This document shows, piece after piece, positions 8,871 to 17,744 of a stretch of 64,000 nucleotides of DNA; within the stretch, counting starts at the first letter, position 1, and each line of letters starts with the position of its first letter. Below the pieces are notes generated by a model. It was not told the DNA's origin and made no database searches. It saw only the letters and a list, made by a program, of their open reading frames with translations. The translations under genes and the position numbers were made by a program. The DNA is from an uncultured Collinsella sp. (GTDB lineage: Bacteria; Actinomycetota; Coriobacteriia; Coriobacteriales; Coriobacteriaceae), in contig UQHK01000004.1 in the NCBI GenBank assembly GCA_900540855.1, forward strand, positions 1-64,000, in the 5' to 3' direction.

Positions 8871-10871
8871 TCAGCAACACTTTCCAACAACTAAAACAAA
8901 CTCGCAAATCGTAGCCAAAGTAAACGGGAATACGAGGCAAATCAATATGAATCGTTTGCTGTCCCCAAAGACCAAGCGACTTTGGTTAAGGATAAACGAT
9001 AGGCACGGAACCAGAAGTGGCAAAAGGTAACGACTCTGGCAACCATTAACTGTCCCCAATCCAACGGGAGTAAAAGACACATAAAGTGCAGTTGCCACCA
9101 AAATCACCGTAAACAAAAACACAAATGAGGCCCAAAGAAATTGTGCGAGACCAATATGATTAACGCTAATCGAATCGGCCGAAAAAAGCCCAAACAACAA
9201 TAGGCAAACAGCTGGAAGCACCTGAACCAACCCACGGATTGCATTTACAGAAATCTGAGCAGCAAGCGATCCAAGGTATGCAAAGTTCAATGCATATCCA
9301 GAAGAGGTTATCGGATTTAAATAATAAGTTGAAAAATAATTGGCGAGTATTTCCGCGTAGCGCAATGGATCGGCGAGAATGAAAGCGATTTGCTGACCAG
9401 AGTTAACATCGGAGCCGCCTCGCATATCGCCAACGTTAGATCCGCTGGCCGTTGAAAACAAGAACGGAAGCGCAAATGAGGCAAAAGCAATCAAGCCCAA
9501 AACAAACACGGCGGCATAGTAATGAACTCGTTGCTTCGAGCCCGCAAAACGATTACGCGGAACCATAAAGAAAAGACCGATTATCGGAAAATACACAGCT
9601 TTGACTGCGAGTCCTAAAAAGGTAAATAAAAATGCGAGTGCTATATTGCGAACTGTAAATTCATTTAAATCACCCCATGCATACCTCAAAAAATAAGCAA
9701 AACCGAGAATGATAAACGAAATGAGCCATGCATCATATGAGAAACATGACGCAAGAAAGATCGAAGTTGGCAGCATTCCCACAAAAGCAAATAGTCCCTT
9801 TTTTGAGGGCGTAACCTTGATTGCAATGGCAATTGCAAGACAGTAACTAAATAAATTGCAAATCCGAGCGAATTGAATCATAGAAGAAAAATCGAAATGC
9901 AGAAGGCGAGCGAGCCAAAGGCCAATTGCCGATGGAATATACCCAATGCTGCTAAGCGTATAAACGAATTCTTCATGCTTGTTAACCTGCACATGACCAG
10001 AAGCGATATCAGATCTATAGGAGCCATTCAACTGCCTAGCATGCTCAAGAATTTCCGCTCGATCAAAATGGGAAAGAGAGGGCTCTTCATAGCCCTGTGC
10101 ACGACGGACCGCTTCGTCAGTAAATTTAATATCCGTATCAGTTTTTTGAGTTTCAAATAAAAAAGATGTCGAAAGGGCATTGGAATAGTGAATTTGATCA
10201 TCCCATGAAATACCCGTCGTTATCGGAGTGCTCACCACAAGGAAAACACCAATTGAGAATGCAGCGATAAAGAAAGCAACAGGAAGGGCAGAGTTTCTCT
10301 TTCGAATGCCCGAGCAAGCCGTGAAAACCGAAGTTATGATTACCAGCAGGAAATAAACAACAGCATTAATGAACCCATTCACGAATGCAATCGTAGAGCA
10401 GCTAAAAACAATAAAGAATGCGATAATCAGCAGGGAAACGTAGTCGGTAGCCTTGACCCTCGCCGAAGCAGAATGGAACAACGCTTTCAGAGAAAAGCCG
10501 CTTTGGAATAAATAGAGTATTGCGCAATAGGAAATCAGAAAAAAGAATATGAGCCGCTTTTTATTCCAGTCAGCAATATTCGAGAAATGAGAAGCCGGCG
10601 AGCCAAGAACGGTACAGCCCTCCCAGATGACCGCCACAGCAAATGCCGCAAGCAACAGGACTAATAATTGAGCGCAGCGACCAGAACAGTTGTCACGCTT
10701 TTTTTCATCATCTGAGGAAAGGAAGACACAATATGATTGCCAAATGGCAACATCTACAACGACGCAATAGAGCGCTAAAACAAACAGCTGTGAGACAGAG
10801 TGGTTCGCATAAAAGTGCTTCATGCACAGAAGCTCGACAATAAAGAGAAGAGCAACGAAGACGGCTTTCAT
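8871..10871 (-). CDS. DUF2142 polytopic membrane protein
   Basis: About 666 residues with at least twelve hydrophobic helices, and a soluble loop after ISWDDQIHYSNAL near residue 230, the hallmark of DUF2142. These proteins sit in glycan clusters and resemble GT-C lipid-linked sugar transferases; the exact reaction is unknown. The first start is TTG at 10904, but ATG at 10871 gives a clean signal-anchor (MKAVFVALLFIVELLCM) and is chosen; neither has a strong ribosome site. It is translationally coupled to the downstream glycosyltransferase. Confidence 0.8.
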   Translation of the reverse strand: MKAVFVALLFIVELLCMKHFYANHSVSQLFVLALYCVVVDVAIWQSYCVFLSSDDEKKRDNCSGRCAQLLVLLLAAFAVAVIWEGCTVLGSPASHFSNIADWNKKRLIFFFLISYCAILYLFQSGFSLKALFHSASARVKATDYVSLLIIAFFIVFSCSTIAFVNGFINAVVYFLLVIITSVFTACSGIRKRNSALPVAFFIAAFSIGVFLVVSTPITTGISWDDQIHYSNALSTSFLFETQKTDTDIKFTDEAVRRAQGYEEPSLSHFDRAEILEHARQLNGSYRSDIASGHVQVNKHEEFVYTLSSIGYIPSAIGLWLARLLHFDFSSMIQFARICNLFSYCLAIAIAIKVTPSKKGLFAFVGMLPTSIFLASCFSYDAWLISFIILGFAYFLRYAWGDLNEFTVRNIALAFLFTFLGLAVKAVYFPIIGLFFMVPRNRFAGSKQRVHYYAAVFVLGLIAFASFALPFLFSTASGSNVGDMRGGSDVNSGQQIAFILADPLRYAEILANYFSTYYLNPITSSGYALNFAYLGSLAAQISVNAIRGLVQVLPAVCLLLFGLFSADSISVNHIGLAQFLWASFVFLFTVILVATALYVSFTPVGLGTVNGCQSRYLLPLLVPCLSFILNQSRLVFGDSKRFILICLVFPFTLATICEFVLVVGKCC

Positions 10872-11073
10872 TATTTGCTTTTGGTTTACGCATCGAGACA
10901 ACACGGAGCTAATTCACCTTTATCCAAATCAAGCTGCAAGGGCCCTAGAAGAATCGTTCCCAGTCGTCTGGATGACAAGTATGGGCACCAAGCACTGTTC
11001 ACAACTGTTGAAAGTAATATAAGTAGGGACATTCACATCGAGATGATTTATACGCTAAAGCGAAACGTATAGC
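10872..11073. other. intergenic, probable promoter region of DUF2142 gene
   Basis: About 200 AT-rich bases between the DUF2304 and DUF2142 genes, both leftward. No convincing protein frame is seen. The break after a tightly packed set suggests a separate promoter for the downstream DUF2142/GT/GT/pyruvyl transferase operon, but no clear -35/-10 pair was identified. Confidence 0.3.
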
Positions 11074-11418
11074 CTACTTTTCCTTCTCCCTACTTAACGC
11101 AACAGCCTGAACAAGCGAGTTTAAACGCTCTTCCTGTCGAGAGAGGCGAAGAGAATTACAGAAATCACGGACCACAAGAACGGCAATAACGTAAAGGAAC
11201 ACGAAGTTAGAAGCCGACATGAAACCAAATAGACTTGAAAGCCACATTGCAACTTGTGGAAAAACGCCCATAATTACAAAACTGACGCTGAATAGCAGCC
11301 AAAACAGAGAATCCAAAACTTGCATTTGGGATTTTTTTAATTTGCGCAATACGAACACGAATACCAAAACAGCGCAAACAAGAAGCAAAATACGAAGAGA
11401 GACCGGCAAATGGATCAC
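11074..11418 (-). CDS. DUF2304 small membrane protein
   Basis: A 114-residue protein with three hydrophobic segments (ILLLVCAVLVFVFVL, SLFWLLFSVSFVIMG, FVFLYVIAVLVV) and a charged C-terminal tail. This is the DUF2304 pattern, almost always encoded beside a dolichyl-phosphate-mannose-synthase-like GT2, as here: its start overlaps the stop of the gene at 11415-12101 by 4 bases. The pair may load sugars onto undecaprenyl phosphate and flip them; the membrane protein's role is unproven. Confidence 0.8.
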   Translation of the reverse strand: MIHLPVSLRILLLVCAVLVFVFVLRKLKKSQMQVLDSLFWLLFSVSFVIMGVFPQVAMWLSSLFGFMSASNFVFLYVIAVLVVRDFCNSLRLSRQEERLNSLVQAVALSREKEK

Positions 11419-12101
11419 CTAAACCACTGAACGACAAGGAGCGTAACGAAAACACGAACCATATACTGCATAGACCTAACAGGGTTAAGATAGCTCTCGC
11501 CACCTTGACGCTCGCGCATCTTAACCTGTACCTCTGAAATGGAATACCCTTGCTTCAAAAAGAGAGCGAGAGATTCTGGTTCCGGATTTAAGGTATTGTC
11601 GTAATAGTATTTCTTAAGAATATCCCGCCCAAATAGCCTAAATCCAGACGTGGGGTCACTGATCCTCTTGCCTGTCAGAATCTTTATTAGCACCGTAATC
11701 ATACGCGAGCCGATCATGCGAAGCGTCTTGTCTTTGCGCACGCTTACAAACCTAGAGCCAATGACAATATCTGATCCATCAGATTGAGCCCTATCAACAA
11801 GGACCTTTATATATTCCGGACAATGCTGGCCGTCAGCATCAAACTGAACCATATAGTCATATCCATGATCAACCGCATAACGCGCAGCCGTCTGAAACCC
11901 AACGGTCAAACCACAGTTAATGGGCATATCAATGATGTCACAACCAAGATCCTTGCAGATAGCTAGCGTTCGATCTCGAGACCCATCATTGATAACAACA
12001 AAATCAAACTCAGGTGCAATTTGCCTGAGCTCGCATATCGACTTTTCTATGCATTCCTCCTCATTATAAGCAGGAATAGCGATAAGAGTTTTGGGTGTCA
12101 T
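11415..12101 (-). CDS. polyprenyl-phosphate sugar transferase, GT2 (DPM1-like)
   Basis: A 228-residue family 2 glycosyltransferase with AIPAYNEEECIEKSI at the N-terminus, the metal site DADGQH, and RISDPTSGFRLF, typical of dolichyl-phosphate mannose or undecaprenyl-phosphate sugar synthases. These move a sugar from a nucleotide donor to a polyprenyl phosphate at the inner membrane face. A GTG two codons upstream (12107) is an alternative start; neither has a clear ribosome site. Coupled to DUF2304 by a 4-base overlap. Confidence 0.85.
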   Translation of the reverse strand: MTPKTLIAIPAYNEEECIEKSICELRQIAPEFDFVVINDGSRDRTLAICKDLGCDIIDMPINCGLTVGFQTAARYAVDHGYDYMVQFDADGQHCPEYIKVLVDRAQSDGSDIVIGSRFVSVRKDKTLRMIGSRMITVLIKILTGKRISDPTSGFRLFGRDILKKYYYDNTLNPEPESLALFLKQGYSISEVQVKMRERQGGESYLNPVRSMQYMVRVFVTLLVVQWFR

Positions 12102-12172
12102 ATACACATAAACCGATCTCTAGTTTTTCTCATTATTATAGCGAGAGATATACAAATGGTTAAATAGACACA

Positions 12173-12796
12173 ACGAATGGTGCACCCTTGATTATCAACT
12201 TAATCAGAACACTTCCCACATTCATCCGTACATGGACGGATGAATGTGGGAACCCGTTACCCTGAGAGCCGAACCGGTTGGTCCCGGGGACTCGAAGGAC
12301 AGCATGTCCGGAAAAAAGAAAAAGGGTTCCGAGAAGGCAACCCCGAGTGTCTACGGCAGGCTCACCAGACACGAAAGGGACACGGGCCAGAAGATGCTGG
12401 AGCTGGACGCCCGCGCGCCTCCAAGGCGATGCTCGGCGGCGATGCGGAGGCGCTGCTAGACGCCTACAGCCTGGAGGACGTGCCCATCGGAAGACTCGAC
12501 CTGACGCCGAGCCTCATCGAGAGGGCACGCGCAGAGAGGCGCGTCGCCCCGCTGGCCTAGCCCAAAGGCAAAACGGAATAGGCGGACCGACCGTCCAGCT
12601 GAGTCTGGAAAGAGGTGCCAGACTGAGGGCGGAGAATGGCCCCCGGACCTATCGAAAACATATCCACCGTTCCTTCAACTGGGGAAACGGCGCCCCCGGG
12701 GTCCATGGGGGCCGCGGGGGCGTTCGGCTAGCTGCGGATACGGACTATCTGCGCAGTGTGTTCGGCTGAGATCGGAAATCAACCACGAATGGTGCA
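12173..12796. mobile_element. GC-rich insertion remnant flanked by 12-bp direct repeats, IS30-like traces
   Basis: A GC-rich block in AT-rich surroundings, bounded by ACGAATGGTGCA at 12173-12184 and again at 12785-12796. Near its left end is the inverted repeat 12213-12252. From 12304 a frame reads MSGKKKKGSEKATP then YGRLTRHERDTGQKML, similar to the N-terminal helix-turn-helix of IS30-type transposases, then loses frame near 12410; another frame continues as RLDLTPSLIERARAERR to a stop at 12558. No DDE catalytic region is present. The repeats could be a target-site duplication, but 12 bp is longer than IS30 elements usually make. Confidence 0.4.
12213..12252. repeat. perfect 17-bp inverted repeat
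   Basis: Arms TTCCCACATTCATCCGT (12213-12229) and its exact complement (12236-12252) surround a 6-base spacer. It lies at the AT/GC boundary of the insertion remnant. It could be an element end, a factor-binding site or a terminator stem; no T-run follows on either strand, which argues against a terminator. Confidence 0.75.
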
Positions 12797-12906
12797 TACG
12801 GCATCGAGAACCCCGCAACAAACCTCGCCCTAGATTTCAAAGCTAGCAATCTTACGAGTGTCGAACGGCATGGTTACGCCATGTCTCTCTAAGCGTAGGT
12901 GCACAA

Positions 12907-13851
12907 CTACGAGGTTTTCTCAAAAGTTTTAATTGCAACCACACGCGCCATATTAATGACATTCATTAAATACGACTTAGAGCAAAATGGGATTTGAAGC
13001 AATTGGGAAATACCTTTTGCTCGATTACCAGAATGAATATTTCTCAACCCATTATTAAATAATGCATTTGCCTTTAGATAGTTCTCAGCTCGGCGCCGAT
13101 CGAACCGCTCGGCGACGATTGTATCAATCTTATCGACATCCAGTGATCGACCCTCTTTGAAAGCTGAACGTAAACACTGAGAAACAACGAACTGTTTATA
13201 CAAATTGCTACGCGAAATGCTATTAACAGTCATTCTGTATCGAATGAGCGGCTCTGGAACATTTCCAATAGTGAACCCTTCCAGCTCGGCACGCAACAGT
13301 AAGTCATAATCTTCTGCTAGCGGAACAGACCGATACCCAATTTCAAATACAGACCTTCTTCCAAACCAACTCGGATGAGGTACGCAATTTCTAATCATAA
13401 GAGAACGCCTAACGCCTTCACTCGAACTTGGAATTGAATCAACGAGATATAATTGACTACCGTCTTCGTCAATGGCGTTCAAATAAGAACCCACTAGGTC
13501 AAGCTCATGTTCTTCAAGATACGACAACTGCCGTTCAATGCGCCGCGCCTCAGAAATGTCATCTGAGTCCATTCGGCAGATATACTGACCGCGTGAGACC
13601 TTGAACGCCCTTTCCAAAGATGCAGCAAGACCAAGATTGCGTTCATTTCTCACGAGGCAAATCCTGCTGTCATGAGAGCTATAGTTTTGAGCAATATCGT
13701 AAAGTGTGTTGTCATCTGGATTATCAAAAACAACAACCACCTCGATTCGATGATAGGTCTGCTTTAAAATAGACGCTAGTGCCTCAGTAAAATCTTTGGC
13801 GCTCTCCCTATAACAAGGCATGAGCACTGAAACCAACTGTGAATCTGTCAA
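12907..13851 (-). CDS. family 2 glycosyltransferase
   Basis: A 314-residue enzyme with VSVLMPCYRES at the N-terminus, CRMDSDDISEARR carrying the metal-binding aspartates and PLAEDYDLLLRAELEGF as the acceptor-side segment: a standard inverting GT2 for surface glycans. The start is TTG at 13851, supported by GGAGG six bases upstream; no nearby ATG would keep the family N-terminus. It is divergent from the GT4 gene at 13888 with only 36 bases between starts, so promoters overlap or lie inside the genes. Confidence 0.88.
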   Translation of the reverse strand: MTDSQLVSVLMPCYRESAKDFTEALASILKQTYHRIEVVVVFDNPDDNTLYDIAQNYSSHDSRICLVRNERNLGLAASLERAFKVSRGQYICRMDSDDISEARRIERQLSYLEEHELDLVGSYLNAIDEDGSQLYLVDSIPSSSEGVRRSLMIRNCVPHPSWFGRRSVFEIGYRSVPLAEDYDLLLRAELEGFTIGNVPEPLIRYRMTVNSISRSNLYKQFVVSQCLRSAFKEGRSLDVDKIDTIVAERFDRRRAENYLKANALFNNGLRNIHSGNRAKGISQLLQIPFCSKSYLMNVINMARVVAIKTFEKTS

Positions 13852-13887
13852 CTAAAACCTCCAACACCGCTGCGGGAGCAAACGCTA

Positions 13888-14985
13888 ATGAAAACTACCG
13901 ATAGTTTAATAGTCCTTCATGTGGCATATATTACAAGTGATTTCGCTTCTGGCGTGTCTACAGTGGTGCCTCAATACCTAAATGAGCAGTCAGAAATAAA
14001 GGAAATGAATATAGCTCTATTAAATCTTACAAACTACAGACCTAAAGATGCGAAATATCCCGTCTTCTTTCAGTCATGCATAGAAAAACTTCCTGAACCG
14101 TTTTGCAATCCGTCACTCGTAATATTTCATGAGATATATAGGCCGGATCACATTAAACTAAGCCATTGGCTCAGAAGACGTGCGATCCCATACATCATCA
14201 CACCACATGGGTCTCTAACATATGTGGCGCAAGAACAGCATCATTTAGCTAAACAATTGCTTAATGTTTTCTTCTATAACGCCTTTATTCGCAATGCTGA
14301 TTGTATCCATTTTCTATCGGAAAAAGAAGCGATGAGTTCAAACGGCTTTAAACATAGGAAAGCAAGCATTATTCCAAATGGTGTTAGCATCCCAAAAGCC
14401 AAAGCCTCAAGCTTAGACAGCCGCATCGCGCTTTTTATTGGCCGCCTAGATATAGAGGTCAAAGGTCTTGATCTACTGATCAAAAGTCTGCCGCTAATTG
14501 CTGATGAGCTAAGAGGACTCGGAGCTAAAATCTACATCTACGGTCCAGACGAAGATGGGTCTATGGCCAAACTGGAACTACTTAGTGCCGACAATCAAGT
14601 ATCCGATATTGTTTTATTAAATGGTCCAGTTAATGGTCAATCTAAAGCGGACGCTTTTCTCCAATCGCAGTTTTATATCCAACTTTCACGCACTGAAGGT
14701 TTCCCGACGTCTGTTTTGGAAGCACTAGCATATGGCCTCCCAATTATTGTTACCGAGGGAACCACATGGAAAGAAACAGCGAACAATAAAGGAATTGGAA
14801 TCGGTGTAGAATCTGATCTCGAGGCCATTTCTAACGCAATTCTCACCCTGTTCAATGACGATGAACTTCGTTGTAAACTTGCAAATGCAGCTAGAAAGTA
14901 TGCAATTGAACACTTTCAATGGAAGGCCATTGCCAAGCGTCAATTTATTTTATACAGGGACATTGTAAACGGGCTTTCTAACTAA
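13888..14985 (+). CDS. family 4 glycosyltransferase
   Basis: A 365-residue GT-B enzyme. The C-terminal half has FIGRLDIEVKGLDLL and RTEGFPTSVLEALAYGLP, the E-x7-E retaining-transferase motif, near residues 180 and 270. It probably transfers a hexose in assembly of the surface polysaccharide; donor unknown. It is followed 33 bases later by a GT2 gene on the same strand, so the two form a short rightward operon. Confidence 0.88.
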   Translation: MKTTDSLIVLHVAYITSDFASGVSTVVPQYLNEQSEIKEMNIALLNLTNYRPKDAKYPVFFQSCIEKLPEPFCNPSLVIFHEIYRPDHIKLSHWLRRRAIPYIITPHGSLTYVAQEQHHLAKQLLNVFFYNAFIRNADCIHFLSEKEAMSSNGFKHRKASIIPNGVSIPKAKASSLDSRIALFIGRLDIEVKGLDLLIKSLPLIADELRGLGAKIYIYGPDEDGSMAKLELLSADNQVSDIVLLNGPVNGQSKADAFLQSQFYIQLSRTEGFPTSVLEALAYGLPIIVTEGTTWKETANNKGIGIGVESDLEAISNAILTLFNDDELRCKLANAARKYAIEHFQWKAIAKRQFILYRDIVNGLSN

Positions 14986-15018
14986 CCACCTTATTCTTCC
15001 AATACAGAAAGGGACTAA

Positions 15019-16035
15019 ATGCTGTTTTCAATTATTATCCCTGCATATAATGCGGCATCCAGTTTGCCGGAAACGCTATCATCCCTCTACCAACAAACAT
15101 ATGACGGCTATGAAATAATTCTCATCAATGATGGATCAGCAGACGCTACTGAAAGTGTCTGCAAAATGTTTTGTGAATCTCACAACAATACGCATTACGT
15201 TAGACAAAATAATATGGGCGTATATGAGGCCAGGCGAAAAGGCGCGGAGATAAGCGCCGGAGATTACCTGGTCTTTGTTGATGCGGATGATTCTTTGCGC
15301 TTCGATACCCTATCTATTCTTGCTCACGAAATCGATAAGTGCAATCCAGACATAATCTGTTTCAGCCATACAAGAAACCCAGACTATTCAAATGATCCGT
15401 TTATCAATCCCGCCCTTCCGTCTGGCATCTATGAAGGTGACGATCTCGCCGAAGTCAGAAAATGTTTGGCACGAGGGAAACTCAATTCAATTTGGGGAAA
15501 GGCAATCAAAAGAAACTGTCTGATTGACGATTTAAGCAATACCGATACAAAGAGAATCGATTTTGCAGAAGATTTTCTGCAAATGATACCCATAGTCGAT
15601 TCAGCCAGATCGGTTTTACAAATAAGTGATGCGCTTTATTATTACAATTGTCAAAACGGACAAAGTGCAACACACAGCTATAAGGAAAAACAGCTTTCAG
15701 ATTTAACCTTCGTCACCTCAAGCCTAGTGAAAATCGCTGCTCGTTGGGGAGAAGAAACAGAAAGGCTGGCATGGAAAACAAGAACGGAACAGTATCTTTA
15801 TCTTCTATCGATCAACGAGCTCAGTGACAATAAAGAGGCCAAAAAACGTAACTTTGTTTCAATATCAGAGGCCTTATTTAATCCCTCAATTAAAGCTAAT
15901 GTCCCTTGCAGCACCTACAGACCTGACAGCTATTTACTGTTCCTTGCGGCAAAGAATAAGCGCTATTTGTTATCTCGAGTAGTAATACGCTGTTGTGAAC
16001 AGCTAAAACTATTGATACTGAAAATCTTGAGCTAA
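15019..16035 (+). CDS. family 2 glycosyltransferase
   Basis: A 338-residue GT2 starting MLFSIIIPAYNAASSLPETL, with ILINDGSADATE and YLVFVDADDSL (the DxD site) in the first 100 residues. The longer C-terminal part is typical of enzymes that build capsular repeats. ATG 15019 follows AGAAAGGGA. It is the second gene of a rightward pair after the GT4 enzyme, and convergent with the flippase gene at 16179-17729. Confidence 0.88.
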   Translation: MLFSIIIPAYNAASSLPETLSSLYQQTYDGYEIILINDGSADATESVCKMFCESHNNTHYVRQNNMGVYEARRKGAEISAGDYLVFVDADDSLRFDTLSILAHEIDKCNPDIICFSHTRNPDYSNDPFINPALPSGIYEGDDLAEVRKCLARGKLNSIWGKAIKRNCLIDDLSNTDTKRIDFAEDFLQMIPIVDSARSVLQISDALYYYNCQNGQSATHSYKEKQLSDLTFVTSSLVKIAARWGEETERLAWKTRTEQYLYLLSINELSDNKEAKKRNFVSISEALFNPSIKANVPCSTYRPDSYLLFLAAKNKRYLLSRVVIRCCEQLKLLILKILS

Positions 16036-16178
16036 TCGCCCTGTTGTCATCGCTCATTTTTCCTGGCACCGAGTAGCACCAACCGACTTAGCCTTCGATA
16101 ATCAAATGTCAGGCAAGCCGGTTGGTCATAAAAGTAATGAAAGTACATTAGGCTATTCAGCTTAATAAGCGTCGCAGA
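16036..16178. other. convergent intergenic spacer
   Basis: Short AT-rich spacer between converging glycosyltransferase and flippase genes. ACCAACCG and CGGTTGGT (about 35 bases apart) could pair weakly, but there is no T-run, so a terminator is not claimed. Confidence 0.25.
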
Positions 16179-17729
16179 TTATCGCTTGATAAATGCAGAT
16201 ATGCTCGTCTTTTCGGATTCGTTTAGCCCAAACATCAAAACCAAGAAGAAATAGATAAAGAAATAAATTATTGCTGACACCAAAACCACCACAAGGCCAG
16301 AAAAAAGGCTTTTAATTAGGTTATAGAGCAGCAGCAAAGCCCCCGTACCGACAATAACCAAGACGGAAAGTTTGGCAATTTGAAGCCAAAATTTCTTTAT
16401 GTTCAACCCAAGCTTTTCAGAATAATACCAATTCATACAGAATCCGTTACCTATAACCATAGCGATGGCTGTTGAAACTGCTGCGCCCACTATGCCCATA
16501 AGCTTGAGCAATATAATCGTCACGACCACGTTGACAAGCGCAATCGCAAGATACATATACCCCCTATACAGGTAAACATTCGCAACCTGCATTATGGTAA
16601 GTCCCAGGTTCTGAATTAAGTCAATGGTAAATGGAACCATTACGATCAAGGCGATATAGAAAGCGTCTACATAGTCCTTACCAGCCCAAATAATGATGAA
16701 ATCTTTCCCCAGAACAATAAATAAACTAAGAACAAATCCGCAGACGATAAAGGAAATGCGACCGACTTTAATGAAGAGATCCGAAATTTCAGACATATCC
16801 TTATTCTGGCAATACAGTTCTGAAACTCGAGGAAGAAAAACTGAAGAGGCTGCCGTACCGATTGTCATATAAATCGTGTAGATTTGAGATCCAACAGAAT
16901 ATACCGCAACGGCGGCAGCGCCAAAATAATAGCCGACAATTAATTGATCGGTTTTCCAGAAAATCTGGTCAGCAATCGTCACCAATACAATCGCGCCGCT
17001 AAAAAATAGTAATCCTTTAGCCAGTTTCATGTCCCAGCCATGATATCTGAAACTAATATGCAGATTGTATTTAGCAAACAAACGCTGGCTCACCGCGCAC
17101 AACACATTTGTAACAAGTACAACTAAACATACGGCTAATGCATTCTTATAAATTGTCGTAAGTCCATACACAATGAAAGGCTGAGCTATTAGGGCGGCCA
17201 ATTGCGAGCCCTTCAAAAAAACGAACCTTTCATTAGCAGTTATCGCCGCAACGCTAATAGTGTTGTTCATGATAACAATTGTGTTGATCCCTAATACAAC
17301 AAGCATTGCGGAACACTCATCAAGCTGTGAGTTTGTAAAACTGGTTGAATATACAAACCGAACAACCACGGCAAGAACGCAACTTATTAGCATCACGAAC
17401 ACAGAAAGGACCCAGTACAGACGCCTAGCTATTGCGAGAGTATTCTCCATTAAGTCATTTTTGCCCTCTGCCATATACTTGCAATAAAAACGCCCAACAC
17501 CGGCAGACAAAATCCCATTAATGGAAACTATATAAGACATGATAGAACCTATCAATTGATAGAGTCCATATTCGTCTTGTCCAATGTTTTGCAATAACAT
17601 CGGAACATATACAAAGCCGACTAAAGCCTGAGCCAGTATATAACCATATGTAATTATTATGCCAGTAAGTCTTCTGCTTGCGCTACTTATCAGAATCACC
17701 GTTTCACAATTAGCTGCTTCAAATACCAT
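16179..17729 (-). CDS. Wzx-type polysaccharide flippase
   Basis: A 516-residue protein with about 14 membrane helices, in the oligosaccharide flippase (MATE/MOP) superfamily. TYGYILAQALVGFVYVPMLLQNIGQDEYGLYQL near the N-terminus matches family members. It would move undecaprenyl-linked repeat units to the outer face of the membrane, where the glycan is completed. It ends the leftward series downstream of the NlpC/P60-like hydrolase gene (15 bases apart), so co-transcription is likely. The ATG at 17729 lacks an obvious ribosome site; ATG further in would remove the first residues only. Confidence 0.88.
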   Translation of the reverse strand: MVFEAANCETVILISSASRRLTGIIITYGYILAQALVGFVYVPMLLQNIGQDEYGLYQLIGSIMSYIVSINGILSAGVGRFYCKYMAEGKNDLMENTLAIARRLYWVLSVFVMLISCVLAVVVRFVYSTSFTNSQLDECSAMLVVLGINTIVIMNNTISVAAITANERFVFLKGSQLAALIAQPFIVYGLTTIYKNALAVCLVVLVTNVLCAVSQRLFAKYNLHISFRYHGWDMKLAKGLLFFSGAIVLVTIADQIFWKTDQLIVGYYFGAAAVAVYSVGSQIYTIYMTIGTAASSVFLPRVSELYCQNKDMSEISDLFIKVGRISFIVCGFVLSLFIVLGKDFIIIWAGKDYVDAFYIALIVMVPFTIDLIQNLGLTIMQVANVYLYRGYMYLAIALVNVVVTIILLKLMGIVGAAVSTAIAMVIGNGFCMNWYYSEKLGLNIKKFWLQIAKLSVLVIVGTGALLLLYNLIKSLFSGLVVVLVSAIIYFFIYFFLVLMFGLNESEKTSISAFIKR

Positions 17730-17744
17730 TCAGGAATTAAAGCA

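Noticed and set aside
12240..12769. Several overlapping rightward frames as real genes
   Set aside because: Transposase-like motifs jump between frames, so none is an intact gene.
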